DNA of 64,000 bases from assembly GCA_026874595.1 (NCBI GenBank), contig CM049318.1, positions 18,400,241 through 18,464,240 of the forward strand, written 5' to 3'. Source of the DNA: Sipunculus nudus (lineage: Eukaryota; Annelida; Sipuncula; Golfingiida; Sipunculidae). Every line of letters starts with the position of its first letter. The first letter of the stretch is position 1. Shown here piece after piece: positions 1-11,400 of the stretch. The notes under the pieces were generated by a model. The model did not search any database and was not told the DNA's origin. It saw only the letters and a list, made by a program, of their open reading frames with translations. Made by a program: the position numbers and the translations under genes.

Positions 1-227
1 CCCTCCTACTTGGTTATAGTAAAGTTCTAAATATATGATTGCAAACTAATACTCTGACAAGACTGTCATGAAGAAAAACAGTAAAAGTTTTGAGATACTG
101 TGTTGCATACGAAAATTTACAGATGGACAGGCAAGTGGACAGAATGGACTAATACCTTTATTTCACTTTCAAGAGAATAATGCATTTAAGTTTATATATA
201 ATCCTATTTTTTTAAGCAGATCCACTT
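1..227 (+). repeat. Left arm of a long inverted repeat
   Basis: The first ~227 bases are the reverse complement, with scattered mismatches and small indels, of 4368-4588. Both arms share CCCTCCTACTTGGTTATAG at the outer end and a run about TTTACAGATGGACAGGCAAG. The window starts inside or exactly at the outer tip, so the true end may lie upstream. Arms of about 220 bp suggest a long-inverted-repeat DNA transposon or fold-back element. No transposase frame is visible between the arms. Confidence 0.8.
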
Positions 228-1197
228 TTCCATTAAGAAGTTTTTATCTGTATCATTATTTTATCTACAGGTTTATAAATTTTTAATTAAAAAACCTGAA
301 AATATAAGTTAAAATATTAGAATTGTTGCAAAAGTTGCAATCATTATATATACAGAGTAAAAAACATTGGGTCATATTATGCATACACATATATTTTATT
401 ATTTTTAAATCATAAATGTTTTAACTGATTTTAAAAGAAAATAATGCCACAACATGGCATCTACAAGAATATTCCTTGAATCACTATTAAAAAGTTTTGC
501 ATATTGGAGTTTTCAGGGCATGCTTTATTTTATTCACCAAAATAAAATAAAAGTAAATTTGACAAAATAAAACATCTTTTCAAAAAAATATACACACTGT
601 TGGTTGAATGAGGGACAAACAATATCATTGTGCTAATTACTATCCCAGTTTTAATTAATTACTGGAATTAATAGTCAATTTCACACCTGGTGAAGTTTTT
701 ACTCTTCTGAAGTAAGGAATTACTTATCTCATGAACATCCAGACTTTCACAGCAATACACTACTTTGTGGACACAATTAAATGTACACTTTAATCATTGT
801 AACCCTGGTGGTTCAATACAAAATCTAAAATGTAGCATGTCCAATAATAAAATAAAATACAGAAAAATTATAACATTCATCTAGTTTATGCACCAGCTGG
901 GGGGGGGGGGGGGGGGGGGATGAGTGCAGGGCGAGGGGAAGCCTGCTAGTAGTGGCCAAGCTGGGCCAAGGTAAGCTGCCTGGGGTGGGTTACATAATGC
1001 AAGTGAAGGCTGTACTACTAGGTGGGCTAGATGTAAACAACACTTGACATGGTGTGTGAAAACATGAATAAAAGCTATTCATTCCAATCAATTTCTTTTG
1101 AAAGTTCAGATTGTAAAAGATTAAATCCTTATGCATATATGCTGGGAAAATTAAATCAACAGTGCCAAAGTTGGACAAAATTTAAGGTATTGTTTTT
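228..1197. other. AT-rich stretch without a gene
   Basis: No coding signal is seen. A 21-base G run occupies 899-919. From about 1100 to 1197 the DNA matches 3670-3790 (AGATTAAATCCTT, GGACAAAATTTAAGGTA), so this is the other flank of the tandem unit interrupted by the element at 1198-3112. Confidence 0.7.
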
Positions 1198-3112
1198 ATG
1201 CCCCCGCCACAAAGTGGCCGGGGCATATAGTTTTACCCATGTCCGTCATTCCGTCATTCTGTCATTCCGTCATTCCGTCATTCCGAAATGAAACAGTTGT
1301 ACGGACTTTTTTTCGCAATGCCTGCAGATATTGGCCTGATTTTTGGTGTGTGGGCAGATATAGACCAATTACAGATCGAGTTCGCATTTCGTCCCGGTTG
1401 ACCTACTTTTGACCGTTTTACGGCTCCTAAACTTAGAAAATTTCATGAAAAATAGAAATATTCATGACAGATACACATGTACGGACTTTTTTTCGCAATG
1501 CCTGCAGATATTGGCCTGATTTTTGGTGTGTGAGCAGATATAGACCAGTTACAGATCAAGTTCACGTTTCGTCCTGGTTGACATCCTTTTGACCGTTTTA
1601 CGGCTCCTAAACTTAGAAAATTTCATGAAAAATAGAAATATTCATGACAAATACACATGTACGGACTTTTTTTCGCAATGCCTGAAGATATTGGCCTGAT
1701 TTTTGGTGTGTGAGCAGATATAGACCAGTTACAGATCGAGTTCGCGTTTCGTCCTGGTTGACCTACTTTTGACCGTTTTACTGCTCCTAAACCTAGATAA
1801 TTTCATGAAAAATAGAAATATTCATGACAGATACACATGTACGGACTTTTTTTTCGCAATGCCTGCAGATATTGGCCTGATTTTTGGTGTGTGAGCAGAT
1901 ATAGACCAGTTACAGATCGAGTTCGCATTTCGTCCTGGTTGACCTACTTTTGACCGTTTTACGGCTCCTGAACATAGAAAATTTCATGAAAAATATGAAA
2001 TTTCATGACAAATACACATGTACGGTTTTTTTTTCTCAGTGCCTGCAGATATTGGCCTGATTTTTGGTGTGTGGACAGATATAGAACAGTTACAGATCGA
2101 GTTCGCGTTTCGTCCTGGTTGACCTACTTTTGACCGTTTTACGGCTCCTAAACTTAGAAATTTTCATGAAAAATAGAAATATTCATGACAGATACACATG
2201 TACGGACTTTTTTTCGCAATGCCTGCAGATATTGGCCTAATTTTTGGTGTGTGGGCAGATATAGACCAGTTACAGATCGAGTTCGCGTTTCGTCCCGGTT
2301 GACTTACTTTTGACCGTTTTACGGCTCCTGAACATAGAAAATTTCATGAAAAATATGAAATTTCATGACAAATACACATGTACAGACGTTTTTTTCGCAA
2401 TGCCTGCAGATATTGGCCTGAATTTTGGTGTGTCGGCAGATATTGACCAGTTACAGATGGAGTTCACGTTTTGTCCCAGTTGACCTATTTTTGACCGTTT
2501 GACGGTGCTCTAACATAGAAAATTTCATAAAAAGGTGCACATGTATGGACTTTTTTTCGCAGTGCCTGCAGATACGGGCCTGATTTTTGGTGTGTAGGCA
2601 GATAATGACCAGTTACAGATCGAGTTCTTGTTTTGTCTCAGTTGACCTACTTTTGACCATTTGACTGCTCCTGAACATAGAAAGTTTCATGAAAAATATA
2701 AATTTTCATAACAAATGCATATGTACTGACTTTTTTTCCTCAATGCCTGCAGATACCACCTTATTTTTTTTGTGTGTGGGCAGATAATGAGTTACAGATC
2801 GAGTTTGCATTTCATCCTGGTTGACCTACTTTTGATTGTTTTACGGATCCTAAACATAGAAAATTTCATGAAAGACAGAAATTTTTATGGAAAATGCACA
2901 TGTATTGACTTTTTTTCACAATGCCTGCATATACTGGCATGATTTTTGGTGTGTTGCTTGATAATGTCCCGTTACAGAACGAGTTAGCATTTTGCCCTTG
3001 TTGACCTACTTTTGACCATACGACACCTCCTGAACTTAAAAAATTTTCCAAATTTTACAAATGTTTCTAATTTGCCCAAGGCGGGGGCATTCGTGTCGTT
3101 CCGACACATCTA
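1198..3112. mobile_element. GC-tipped element with about ten 180-bp tandem units
   Basis: The ends are short inverted repeats: ATGCCCCCGCC at 1198-1208 and GGCGGGGGCAT at 3080-3090, the right one followed by a small palindrome (TGTCGTTCCGACA). Between them, after GTCATTCC octamers, a 180-bp unit is repeated: the marker after ACATGT falls at 1301, 1481, 1661, 1841, 2022, 2202, 2382, 2545, 2725 and 2904. The first six or seven units are very similar and the last three are more diverged. The element splits a repeat unit whose intact relative lies at 3670-4210, so it is a nested insertion. No transposase; a non-autonomous element is inferred. Confidence 0.8.
1244..1285 (+). repeat. GTCATTCC octamer microsatellite
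   Basis: About five copies of the 8-bp unit GTCATTCC, one ending in T, lie just inside the left tip of the 1198-3112 element. Confidence 0.85.
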
Positions 3113-4371
3113 GTTTATTTATGCTAATAACTTGAAAAATTTGCAAAATTCAGATCTAATTATGGGTAAACAATTGAATTTTGATTAAATAAAGTTATAT
3201 TCCTGAAAAAAGGTCTCTAGGTTCAGCAATTCTCATGTGAGTAAATATATTTCCTGATTTTTTAAAAAATTGCATTATGTTTTGGCCTATCACTTCAAAA
3301 TAATACTCAATACTGACCTAATTTTTGGTATGTTCATAGAAAATGTATAAAAGAATGAAAATTCTAAATACGATCAAAAACAGATCAGTGGTTTTGATAT
3401 AAGGCAGCCTTGAAGTGTAACAATGGCTTTTTTTTATGGAAAACGGAGTTTTTTTCCTTAATATCTCAAAGGAACAAAGTCCTAATGACCCAATTTTCGG
3501 TATGGTAGGAGATTTTGGGGACATCTAAAATTATGTCAACAGCCTGGGGAGCATAGAGATGTGCACTGAATGACCTACAGTCATCAAAGTGGACTGTTTG
3601 GCAATGTAAGGGAATACAACAAGAGCCTCCAAAAAATTCAATAACTAGCCTAATTTTGCAGCTTTTATTTTCAAATTTCAGATTTTAACAGATTAAATCC
3701 TTGTGTATACATGGTGTGAAAATTAAATCCACAGTACTTACAGGAAAAAAACTTGCCATGGCCAAAGTTGGGCAAAATTTAAGGTACCAATTTTATATTT
3801 TTGCCAATATTTAAAAAAATTTAACAGATTTTGATCTAATTTTTGGTATACAATTAAATTTTGATTAATTAAAGTTGTATTACTGGAAAAAAGTCCCTAC
3901 CTTTAACACTTTGGGTCTTAAGTGACAAAATATCTTCCTGATTTTTTTACAAAGTGCATTATGTTTGGGCCAATAACTTTTTTAAATTATATAATACTGA
4001 CTTAATATCTGGCATGTACATAGGAACTATATAGAGGAATATTTATGGTAAATATGAAGAAAACCAGATGAGTGGTTTTGATATTAGGCAGTCCTGAAGT
4101 GTGAAAATAGATTTCTAATAAAAAATTGAGGTTTTTCCTTAATATCTCAAAGGAACGAAGTCCTATTTACCCAATTTTTGGCATGGTAGGAGATTATGGG
4201 GACATCTAACTGTATGCCGAAATTCAGATTCGTAGGTCCAACGGTGTCGAAACTTGCCAGTCTTACGGACGGACATCCAGACAGACGGACGGACGGACAG
4301 ACAGACGGACGGACGACGGACAATGGACCATGACTATACCTCAGATGACCTATAGTCAGCTGAGCTAAAAA
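3113..4371 (-). mobile_element. Family A copy A1, truncated and interrupted
   Basis: On the - strand it starts TTTTTAGCTCAGCTGAC at 4371, then has the GTCC/GTCT run (about 4262-4322), then two diverged copies of a ~670-bp unit (for example 3120-3540 against 3800-4210, both with AATATCTCAAAGGAAC and TGAGTGGTTTTGATAT-type blocks). The unit continues on the far side of the 1198-3112 insertion. No right end (GACCCATGGGTC) is seen. No protein is encoded; PSVRLSGCPSVR-type frames here come only from the GTCC run. Confidence 0.7.
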
Positions 4372-4588
4372 GTGGATATCCAAAAAAAATAGGCTTAAAT
4401 ATAAACTTAAATGCATTATTCCCTTGAAAGTGAAATAAAGGTATTACTCCACTTGCCTGTCCATCTGTAAATATTTCATATGCATCACAATATCTCAAAA
4501 CTTTTACTGTTTTTTTTCATGACATTCTTGTCAGAGTATTAGTTTTGTAATCATATATTTAGATCTTTACTATAACCAAGTAGGAGGG
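4368..4588 (-). repeat. Right arm of the long inverted repeat
   Basis: This is the partner of 1-227. The arm match stops exactly where family A copy A1 begins (TTTTTAGCTC read on the - strand, at 4366-4371), so A1 sits against the inner edge of this arm. The outer tip reads AGTAGGAGGG at 4579-4588. Confidence 0.8.
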
Positions 4589-4647
4589 CCCCTTTCCTCT
4601 TAGCTTCTCATATGCTTGTATATGAAAAACATTACAATAGCATATTG

Positions 4648-4770
4648 TTACGGGGTGACATAAAAGCGGATCGAACTGTCTCGCTAGTGAAGCTTGCTTT
4701 GCCGCCGACCTGGGGTTCGACTCCCGGCTCGGCCCAGGATTTTCCCCTCATTTATTTGTCTTCGTAACAA
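4648..4770 (+). mobile_element. tRNA-like (B box) repeat fragment
   Basis: GGTTCGACTCC at 4714-4724 is a good pol III B box, set in a CTGGG-CCCGG stem. Upstream GCTAGTGAAGCTTGCTTTGCC resembles a decayed tRNA D arm and anticodon arm. The stretch is bounded by GTTACG near 4649 and CGTAAC near 4762. A tRNA-derived SINE or other repeat is more likely than a tRNA gene. Confidence 0.4.
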
Positions 4771-4794
4771 AAAAATTGCCAAAATTTCAAACTT

Positions 4795-4826
4795 CAGCTG
4801 AGCGCCGTGACCCATGGGTCCCTTGT
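4795..4826 (+). mobile_element. Family A right end, solo
   Basis: CAGCTGAGCGCCGTGACCCATGGGTCCCTTGTT-type end matching the right ends at 7081, 15328 and 27886 and, inverted, at 23983. No matching left end lies close by, so it is a truncated copy. Confidence 0.6.
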
Positions 4827-5094
4827 TTTCAAATGATTTGGGTTTGATGAATTTGGCTGAGTTACAGGAACTTGTATACAGTCCTTTGTCCAAGTAAGCA
4901 TACTGACATAATAATCTCAGAAACAACAGGAGCTAGCATCACAAAGTTTTGTGCAAATGTTGGTCACATGACTCATATTTGAAAATGCAGTTTTTGTGGC
5001 GCCACCTACATCAACCTGTTTTTTACAGGAAAAAACTCGTAATTATAGCCTTTTTCAGCGTAAAAGTTAATGATGAAACTGTCAAGCTGAATGG

Positions 5095-7113
5095 TTTTTA
5101 GCTCAGCTGACTTTCAGTCATGCTGTGCTATAGCGATTGGTCTTTGACCGTGGTCTTTCCGTCTGTCCGTCCGGCCGGCCGTCCGTTAGCAGAGCTCAAA
5201 TCGTAACCTGAAGGGCTAGGATCATGAACCCTATGCAATCTTAGAGGTTATAAAAAGATCTCCTTGCAAACCTGAAATTAGGTCACTGCAACCTATATTC
5301 TTTGAGTTACGGGGTGTGTTTGCATCCCCCAGAATCAATTCTTATAACCAAAATTTGGATCCCAAACCTTCCATTTTTCATATACAGCTCACTTACCAAT
5401 AGGGGAAGAACCATATTTATTTGAAGTCCAAAGGTCAAGGTCACAGAACCCACTTCTTTGAAAAGCTTGTTAATGCATTTTAAGCCAAACCTTTCATCCC
5501 AATCCTTTGATCTTTCACATATGGCTCACCTACCAAGTGAGAAAAGAATCCTATAGATTTTGAGGTCACAAGGTCAAAGGTCACGGTCACAGGATCCACT
5601 TCTTTCAAAGGTTGTGGATACATTTCAAGCTAGAATTTTCATTCAATACTTTCCAGCACTGACATATCGCTTCTCTGCCAACAGGGAAAAAGTCCTGTTG
5701 ATTTTGAGGTCAAAGGTCAAGTTCACAGCACCGACTTTTTTGCGTGGAGTCATTTTAAGGCAAACTTTTCCACCTATAACTTCGATCTGTCATATATGGC
5801 TAACCTACCAATAGGGGAAGAACTCTATTAATAGATGTCGAGTTCAAAAGGTCAGAGGTCAAGGTCACAATACTAAATTGTTCCAAATGCTTGTGAACAT
5901 ATTTCATGCTAAACTGTTTATCCCAAACCTTCAGTCTTTCACATATGCCTCATCTATGCATCACTCGATTGTATTCAAACATATTTATGGGTATTTTGCT
6001 TGAAGAAATAACTTATTGATTTTGGGGTCAGCTGGTCCGGAGGTTAAAGGTTGGAGGTCAAAGTTAATCACACATTGCTTGCCAAGTGAACTCCAGTTTT
6101 AAGTGGTTAGGAGTTACTCATCACTTTAAAAAAATCCAATTGATATGTGGGCAAAAGGCCAAGGTCATAGGGATGTTCACAATAAAAACTTGCACTGTAG
6201 ACCATGTCTGTTTTTCTTGTATATATAACCATTGCACTCGAACAGGTACATCTCATTGTGTGCCCATAATTGTCTGTGACAATTGTGATATATGACTCTC
6301 TTTTGTATCAGCCCATGGAGCGATAAGGACATGTCATTGGTGCTTAACAAAAACACTGTTGCCAGAATGCTTTGGCCAGGCATTAAGACTATGAGAGTAA
6401 AGTGTTAAGGTTTAGCTACTGATTTATAAGATGATGGGTATATTTTGCATTTTAATTCATGGAATCATAGCAATAAACTTACTTATTTTATAAAATCAAA
6501 GCAATTAACTTAGGTTTTCTAGATATCTGAATATTATTATAAAAATCATCAGATATACCAAGAGGTATTTGTTCTGATAATACGTGGGTCTGTACCTGGA
6601 TTTAGGATGGCTTTATTTGATTACAAGACTCTTAGTGATGCTTTCTGCATTTCTTTTCTTTCAGGTTTTGCAGTTTACCTACCCTGCTGACCCCATTGAA
6701 AAGCAAAGTGATAATTAAAAAAAAATATTGGACTTACTTTTTTTACATTTGCACGTCAATAAATCTGGTGAGCTCTCCAACCTGATCATGCCTTTTGAAT
6801 TGTTTTGGACATTCGTTGGAGCAATTTCCATAAGTTTGGTCTCTTATTGGAGGATCAAATGAGGATCAATTATGTCTGCCAGGTAGCCAGCTTAGAAAAC
6901 CTGTTGCAAGTGCAGTTTCTTTCATTATTCCTACCTGTCAGAAATCCAATATGGATAGACATATGTGATATATATATTTATGTCAACGTAGAAAGTTTCA
7001 ACAAAATTGGAATATAGGTTCTTCAACAACTTGACTAGAAGTTGTGAATCGCAGGCCATGATGTCGCAGGTCATGCTTTGCAGCTGAGCGTCATGACCCA
7101 TGGGTCACTTGTT
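5095..7113 (+). mobile_element. Family A copy A2, both ends present
   Basis: It starts TTTTTAGCTCAGCTGAC at 5095, then GCTATAGCGATT and a GTCC/GGCC run, and ends CAGCTGAGCGTCATGACCCATGGGTCACTTGTT-like at 7081-7113. The interior (about 5340-6070) has four or five units of ~145 bp, each with an AGGTCAAGGTCAC-like block followed by CCACTTCTTT-type sequence. This interior differs from that of A3, A6 and A7, so the ends are shared but the fillings vary. No ORF with recognisable function. Confidence 0.7.
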
Positions 7114-7189
7114 ATTTTTCGCAAGAATTATCCTAGGGTAGGGTTCTTTCAATTATATAAGAATAGATTGGGTTCAATAAATTTTAGAA

Positions 7190-7238
7190 AGTCGATCTGA
7201 GCTAAAGCGAACACGTTCTCTTTGTCCGTCCGTCTCCC

Positions 7239-7269
<31 letters not shown>

Positions 7270-8540
7270 CGTTATCAGGGCACTAATCGTAACCGTTAGA
7301 CCTGGAATCTTTTAACTTGACATCCAGTCAGATCCATAAAGAATCTCTTTGGAAATCTGAAATAAGGTCTCTGTTATCCATATCCTCCGAGCTATGGGGC
7401 TCGTCAGTAGCCCCCTCCCCCCAACCCCCCAATAATTATTAATTTGATGTAAAAGGTCCAGTATCTGAATAACTAATGCATTGATCATCATTAGCTTTTG
7501 CATACTTATTAATCACGGAGTGTTTAATCAGTTCCTTCAGACTGGGGGCGCCAACTGTATAGTTTTTTATTTTACGCATTTTTTTCTCTATTTCGAGACC
7601 TTGAAAGATGCATTCATCCGTGAACAAGGCACAAATCGTAACCATTAGACCTGGAAACTTCAACTGTTCATCCAGGGAGGTCCTAGTCCAATCTCCTTGT
7701 AAACCTTAATTAAGGTCTTGGTGACCTATATTTGCGAACTTCAGGCTGAAAACATGATTTTGAGCACTCAGTCAGATTGGGCTCAAATTGTAACCACTAT
7801 GCTTAGAATCTTCTTACGTCACACCAATGAAGGTCAATAACAAATCTCATTTGAAACCTGAAATTAAGTCACTGTTACCTGTGTCCTCAGACCAATGGAG
7901 CTCGAAATTACCCCAAGAATAATTTAAATTTGATACAAAGGTTCCAGTATCTGATTAACTAATGCATTTATTGTCATGAATCATTCCATTAATATTGATC
8001 ATAGAGTGTTTCATCATTTCCTGAAGAATGGTGGCGCTACCTGTATTTTTTTCTAATTTTTACGCATTTTTCCCATTTGTGAGACCTTCAGGTAAAGCAT
8101 TTCTACCGTTAACAGGGCACAAATCGTAACCGTTAGCCTTAGAAATTTCTAACAGTTCATCTAGGATGATCCTAGGCCTATCTCCTTGGAAACCCGAAAA
8201 TAGGCCATGGCGACATATATTTCGCGAATTAAAGGCTGAAATCATGATTTTGAGCACTCAGTCAGATGGGGCACAGATTGTATCCGCTATGCTTAGAATC
8301 TTCTAACGTCACACCCATGGAGGTCCATAAAAATTCATTAGAAACCTGAAATTAGGTCACTGTGACCTATGTCCTCCGAGCTATTGGGCCAAAGGATAAT
8401 TAAAAATTTGATACAATAACTCCAGTATCTGAATAACTAATGCATTGGTTGCCATGATTCTTTCAATGTATATTGGTCATGGAGTGTTTCATCATTTCCC
8501 GGTGGGGCCACCTGTATTTTTCTATTTTTTATGCATTTTT
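7190..8540 (+). mobile_element. Family A copy A3 with ~490-bp dimer units
   Basis: It begins with a degenerate left end (GATCTGAGCTAAAGCGAAC), a (GTCT)n run at about 7236-7268 and GGGCACTAATCGTAACCG. Markers like GGCACAAATCGTAACC recur at about 7272, 7621, 7771, 8108 and 8263, alternating ~345 and ~150 bp, so the unit is a dimer of about 490 bp. It is cut off by A4. Confidence 0.65.
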
Positions 8541-9245
8541 AACTCAGATGACTATTAGTCATCAGAGCTATAGTTATGGTTCATCGATCGTACCGTATGT
8601 CTGTTCGTCCGTTAGACTGGCACGTTTTGAAACCGTTAGAACTACGAATCAAAACATTCGGCAAACTGTTAGATGTCGCCAAGATCTCTTAACAAACCGT
8701 AAACTAGGTCACTGCGACTTCGTTCCTCTTAGAAATTAAGGAAAATCTCAATTTTTCATTCAAACTTTTTTCACACTTTGGGACTGCATAATATCAAAAC
8801 CACTCATCTGTTTATCTTCATATTTACCATACATATTCCCCTATAGAGTTCCAAATTACGTGATAGAAATTATGTTAGTATTACGTAATTTATAAAAGTT
8901 ATCGGCCCAAACATAATGCACTTATTAAAGAATCAGAGAAAATATTTACTCACCTAACATGATAATTGTTGGAGTTAGAGACTTTTTTTATCAGGGATTT
9001 AACTTTATTTAATCAAGGTTCAATTGTATACCCAAAATTAGGTTAGGTTATTAGCAAAAATATAAAATCAGTACCTTAAATTTTGCCCGAATTTGATCAT
9101 GGCACGTTTTTGTTCTGCAACTACATTTGATTTAATTTTCACATCAGCTACACATAATAATTTAATCTGATAAATTCTGAAATTTGTAAAGTAAAAGCTG
9201 AAAAATAGGCTAGTTATTGATTTTTTTCCAGAGGCACTTAGGTAT
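8541..9245 (+). mobile_element. Family A copy A4
   Basis: It starts near AACTCAGATGACTATTAGTCATC with a degenerate GTCC run. It then follows, in inverted orientation, the same body sequence as A1 (3630-4200), including CAAAACCACTCATCTG and TAATGCAC blocks, and fades near 9245. No right end is visible. Confidence 0.65.
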
Positions 9246-9644
9246 TCAATGCATCATCAAGCTCCAGGCAATCCACATCTACTAACTACAGCCCTGCCTT
9301 GATATAACCTTATTAGTGATGCAACACTGGTCGAGCACCCGTGCTGTCACAGGTGTACAGTAATTCTCGTCACCCCCCCCCCCCCCCAAAGTGTATTGCA
9401 ATACTTGTTATTGTTTGAACTGTATTTCTTTAACAGTAAAGCTGGTTCCACTCCAAAATACAAAACCTTTCTTGAAATAGTTATTCAAGGAGTAATAAAG
9501 AATATGCTATATTGTGGTAATGTAGCATTTTTTTTAAAAGAAATTAATTCCCTTTCAAATAATTTAAGCGAATTAAAACATAATTAAACCCAGCAGTAAG
9601 CATTATTTGATAATATATGAGCCAAATCATGGATATTAGTCAAC
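9246..9644. other. Spacer with C run
   Basis: No gene is seen. A C run lies at about 9373-9387. The short open frame at 9396-9587 has no recognisable content. Confidence 0.6.
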
Positions 9645-9935
9645 GGTTAAGCTCCCATATTTGGAGGAATTGTGCAAAAATGAAGGAAACATGAAAGTTG
9701 GCAAAAGTATTCTTTGGAGCTTATTGATGAATTTCAGATATAGGGCCAAGCTGAAAAAAAATATCTTGGCCAAAATCCAAGATGTTATCTTGGCCGCCAG
9801 ATTAGAAAATGTCAATAACTTGAGTTATAATGTCCCTAGAAAACATTGCAAATACTCTAAAAATATGTTTTTTGGGCAGAGAAATTCAATTTTACGGTTT
9901 CAAACCTCTTCAGATACTCATTAGCTGGATTTTTA
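9645..9935 (+). repeat. Family D copy D1
   Basis: Shares GAATTGTGCAAAA, GATATAGGGCCAAGC, AAAATCCAAGATG and TCTTGGCCGCC with 9960-10226 and, inverted, with 13256-13520. It is the most diverged of the three. Confidence 0.65.
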
Positions 9936-9959
9936 TCAAGAATTTGGTAATATTCCCCT

Positions 9960-10226
9960 TAATCCAGCGGTAAAGCTGCATATTGAGAAGAATTGTGCAA
10001 AAGATGAAAGAAGAATGAAACTTAGCATAATAATTTTCCAGACCATACTCTTTATGTTCAGATATGGAGCCGAGCGGAGCTCACCATGTTTTGGTAAAAA
10101 TCCAAGATGGCGACCAAGATGGCCACCGAAATACAAAATACCAAAACAGCCGGTTATATTTGTCCTAGAATACATTGCAAGTGCACTGTTTTTTATGTTA
10201 CTGGGGCCTTAAAATTTATTTATAAG
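9960..10226 (+). repeat. Family D copy D2
   Basis: A direct neighbour of D1. It contains AAAATCCAAGATGGCGACC, GGTTATATTTGTCCTAGAA and TTTATAAGGG, and matches the reverse complement of 13256-13520 along nearly its whole length. Confidence 0.75.
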
Positions 10227-10386
10227 GGATTGAGGTCTGTATCATGAATGTGTGAATGACGTCTGATTTTGTTGGTATTGAATTTGTACTAAAATTGCCA
10301 TTTTTACCAGCACATCTAACGGTAAAACGTATTTGTTGATTACCCTGCTGAAATTTAATATATTTGTCAATTTTAAGTATTTGAAC

Positions 10387-10418
10387 ACTGTCTCTTTCTA
10401 TGTAATGGAAGAGACAGT
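10387..10418. repeat. Perfect 10-bp stem hairpin
   Basis: ACTGTCTCTT (10387-10396) and AAGAGACAGT (10409-10418) are exact reverse complements with a 12-base loop. Confidence 0.8.
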
Positions 10419-11353
10419 CGATTCGTAAAACGCTCGGCTCTCTTCACTTGCGACCAAGTTTTTATAACTGATGTTGCCATGAGAGTGGGTTGTAGTGGTC
10501 CGTACAGAGTCGGTTGATTTCTTCGTGTCCTCTGATTCCGTCCACAATTTTGTCATCCGACCCATGGAAAGTGCCTTGAAGTTGTTATAATAACCAGTTG
10601 TACAATCCAAGTTAAAGAAATTTTTTGTTTATAAGTTAATGGTTCTTTTGCAAGCTTCCAGACTCTTTGCTTGCATGAAGACTCAATACATATTTTATCT
10701 TCAAGTGCACAAGATGCAAAATTGTAGATCAAACTGAACCTTGCACATAAAATTAAAAGAACCGATAGTAAATTGGAATTGTGTGTGTTTTACCAGAAGA
10801 AAAACGCTCTTGTCCTGCCAAATCTAAAAGAAAATATTCAGGCACAGGAAATAAAAAATTGCTGGCAATATTACAAAGAATGCTGTAATAAACTGTTCTG
10901 TTCAGTAATAATATTCAGAAGTAGTGTATTCTCAAAATGTAGGTTCACTTAATGAAGCAGATGGTATGAAATACAAGTTTCCCAAGCATTCTGCAATTGG
11001 ACATAAAACTGATAAAGGGAGAGTGTAACTGTACTGAGGTGCCAGATCTCAGAAACTGAAAGCACAGAAAAGTTAAAATCACCAAACAAGTCGATAAAAA
11101 CGCAAACCAAACTTTGTTCTGAATTTTGAGGTACTCAAGTTGAAGATAAAATGCATGCCTGGAACCTGAGGATGCATTATATTTTTTTAACCTTGTTTTG
11201 TGAATTTGACTCTCTATATCTTCCCGCCATGCTTTTCCATTTTCTGAGCATCCATCCATGAAAGATCAGCTAGCTTGAACCTGGTAGCACCGACTCATAC
11301 ATGTAAAGAACATTTCTAACAATACATGCAGGTACTACATAAATATACAAATG

Positions 11354-11400
11354 TGCATAATGTCAACAAAAGTATTTTGTTGACATAAACACATTATGCA
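11354..11400. repeat. Nested perfect inverted repeats
   Basis: ATGTCAACAAAA (11360-11371) and TTTTGTTGACAT (11375-11386) are exact 12-base reverse complements around GTA. TGCATAATG (11354-11362) and CATTATGCA (11392-11400) form a second, overlapping 9-base pair outside. Confidence 0.85.

Noticed and set aside
4147-4416. 89-codon - strand frame with PSVCPSVRLSGCPSVR
   Set aside because: Translation of the GTCC/GTCT run at the end of family A.
10945-11259. 104-codon - strand frame
   Set aside because: No motif, no splice or promoter context, and it lies in a repeat-bounded region.
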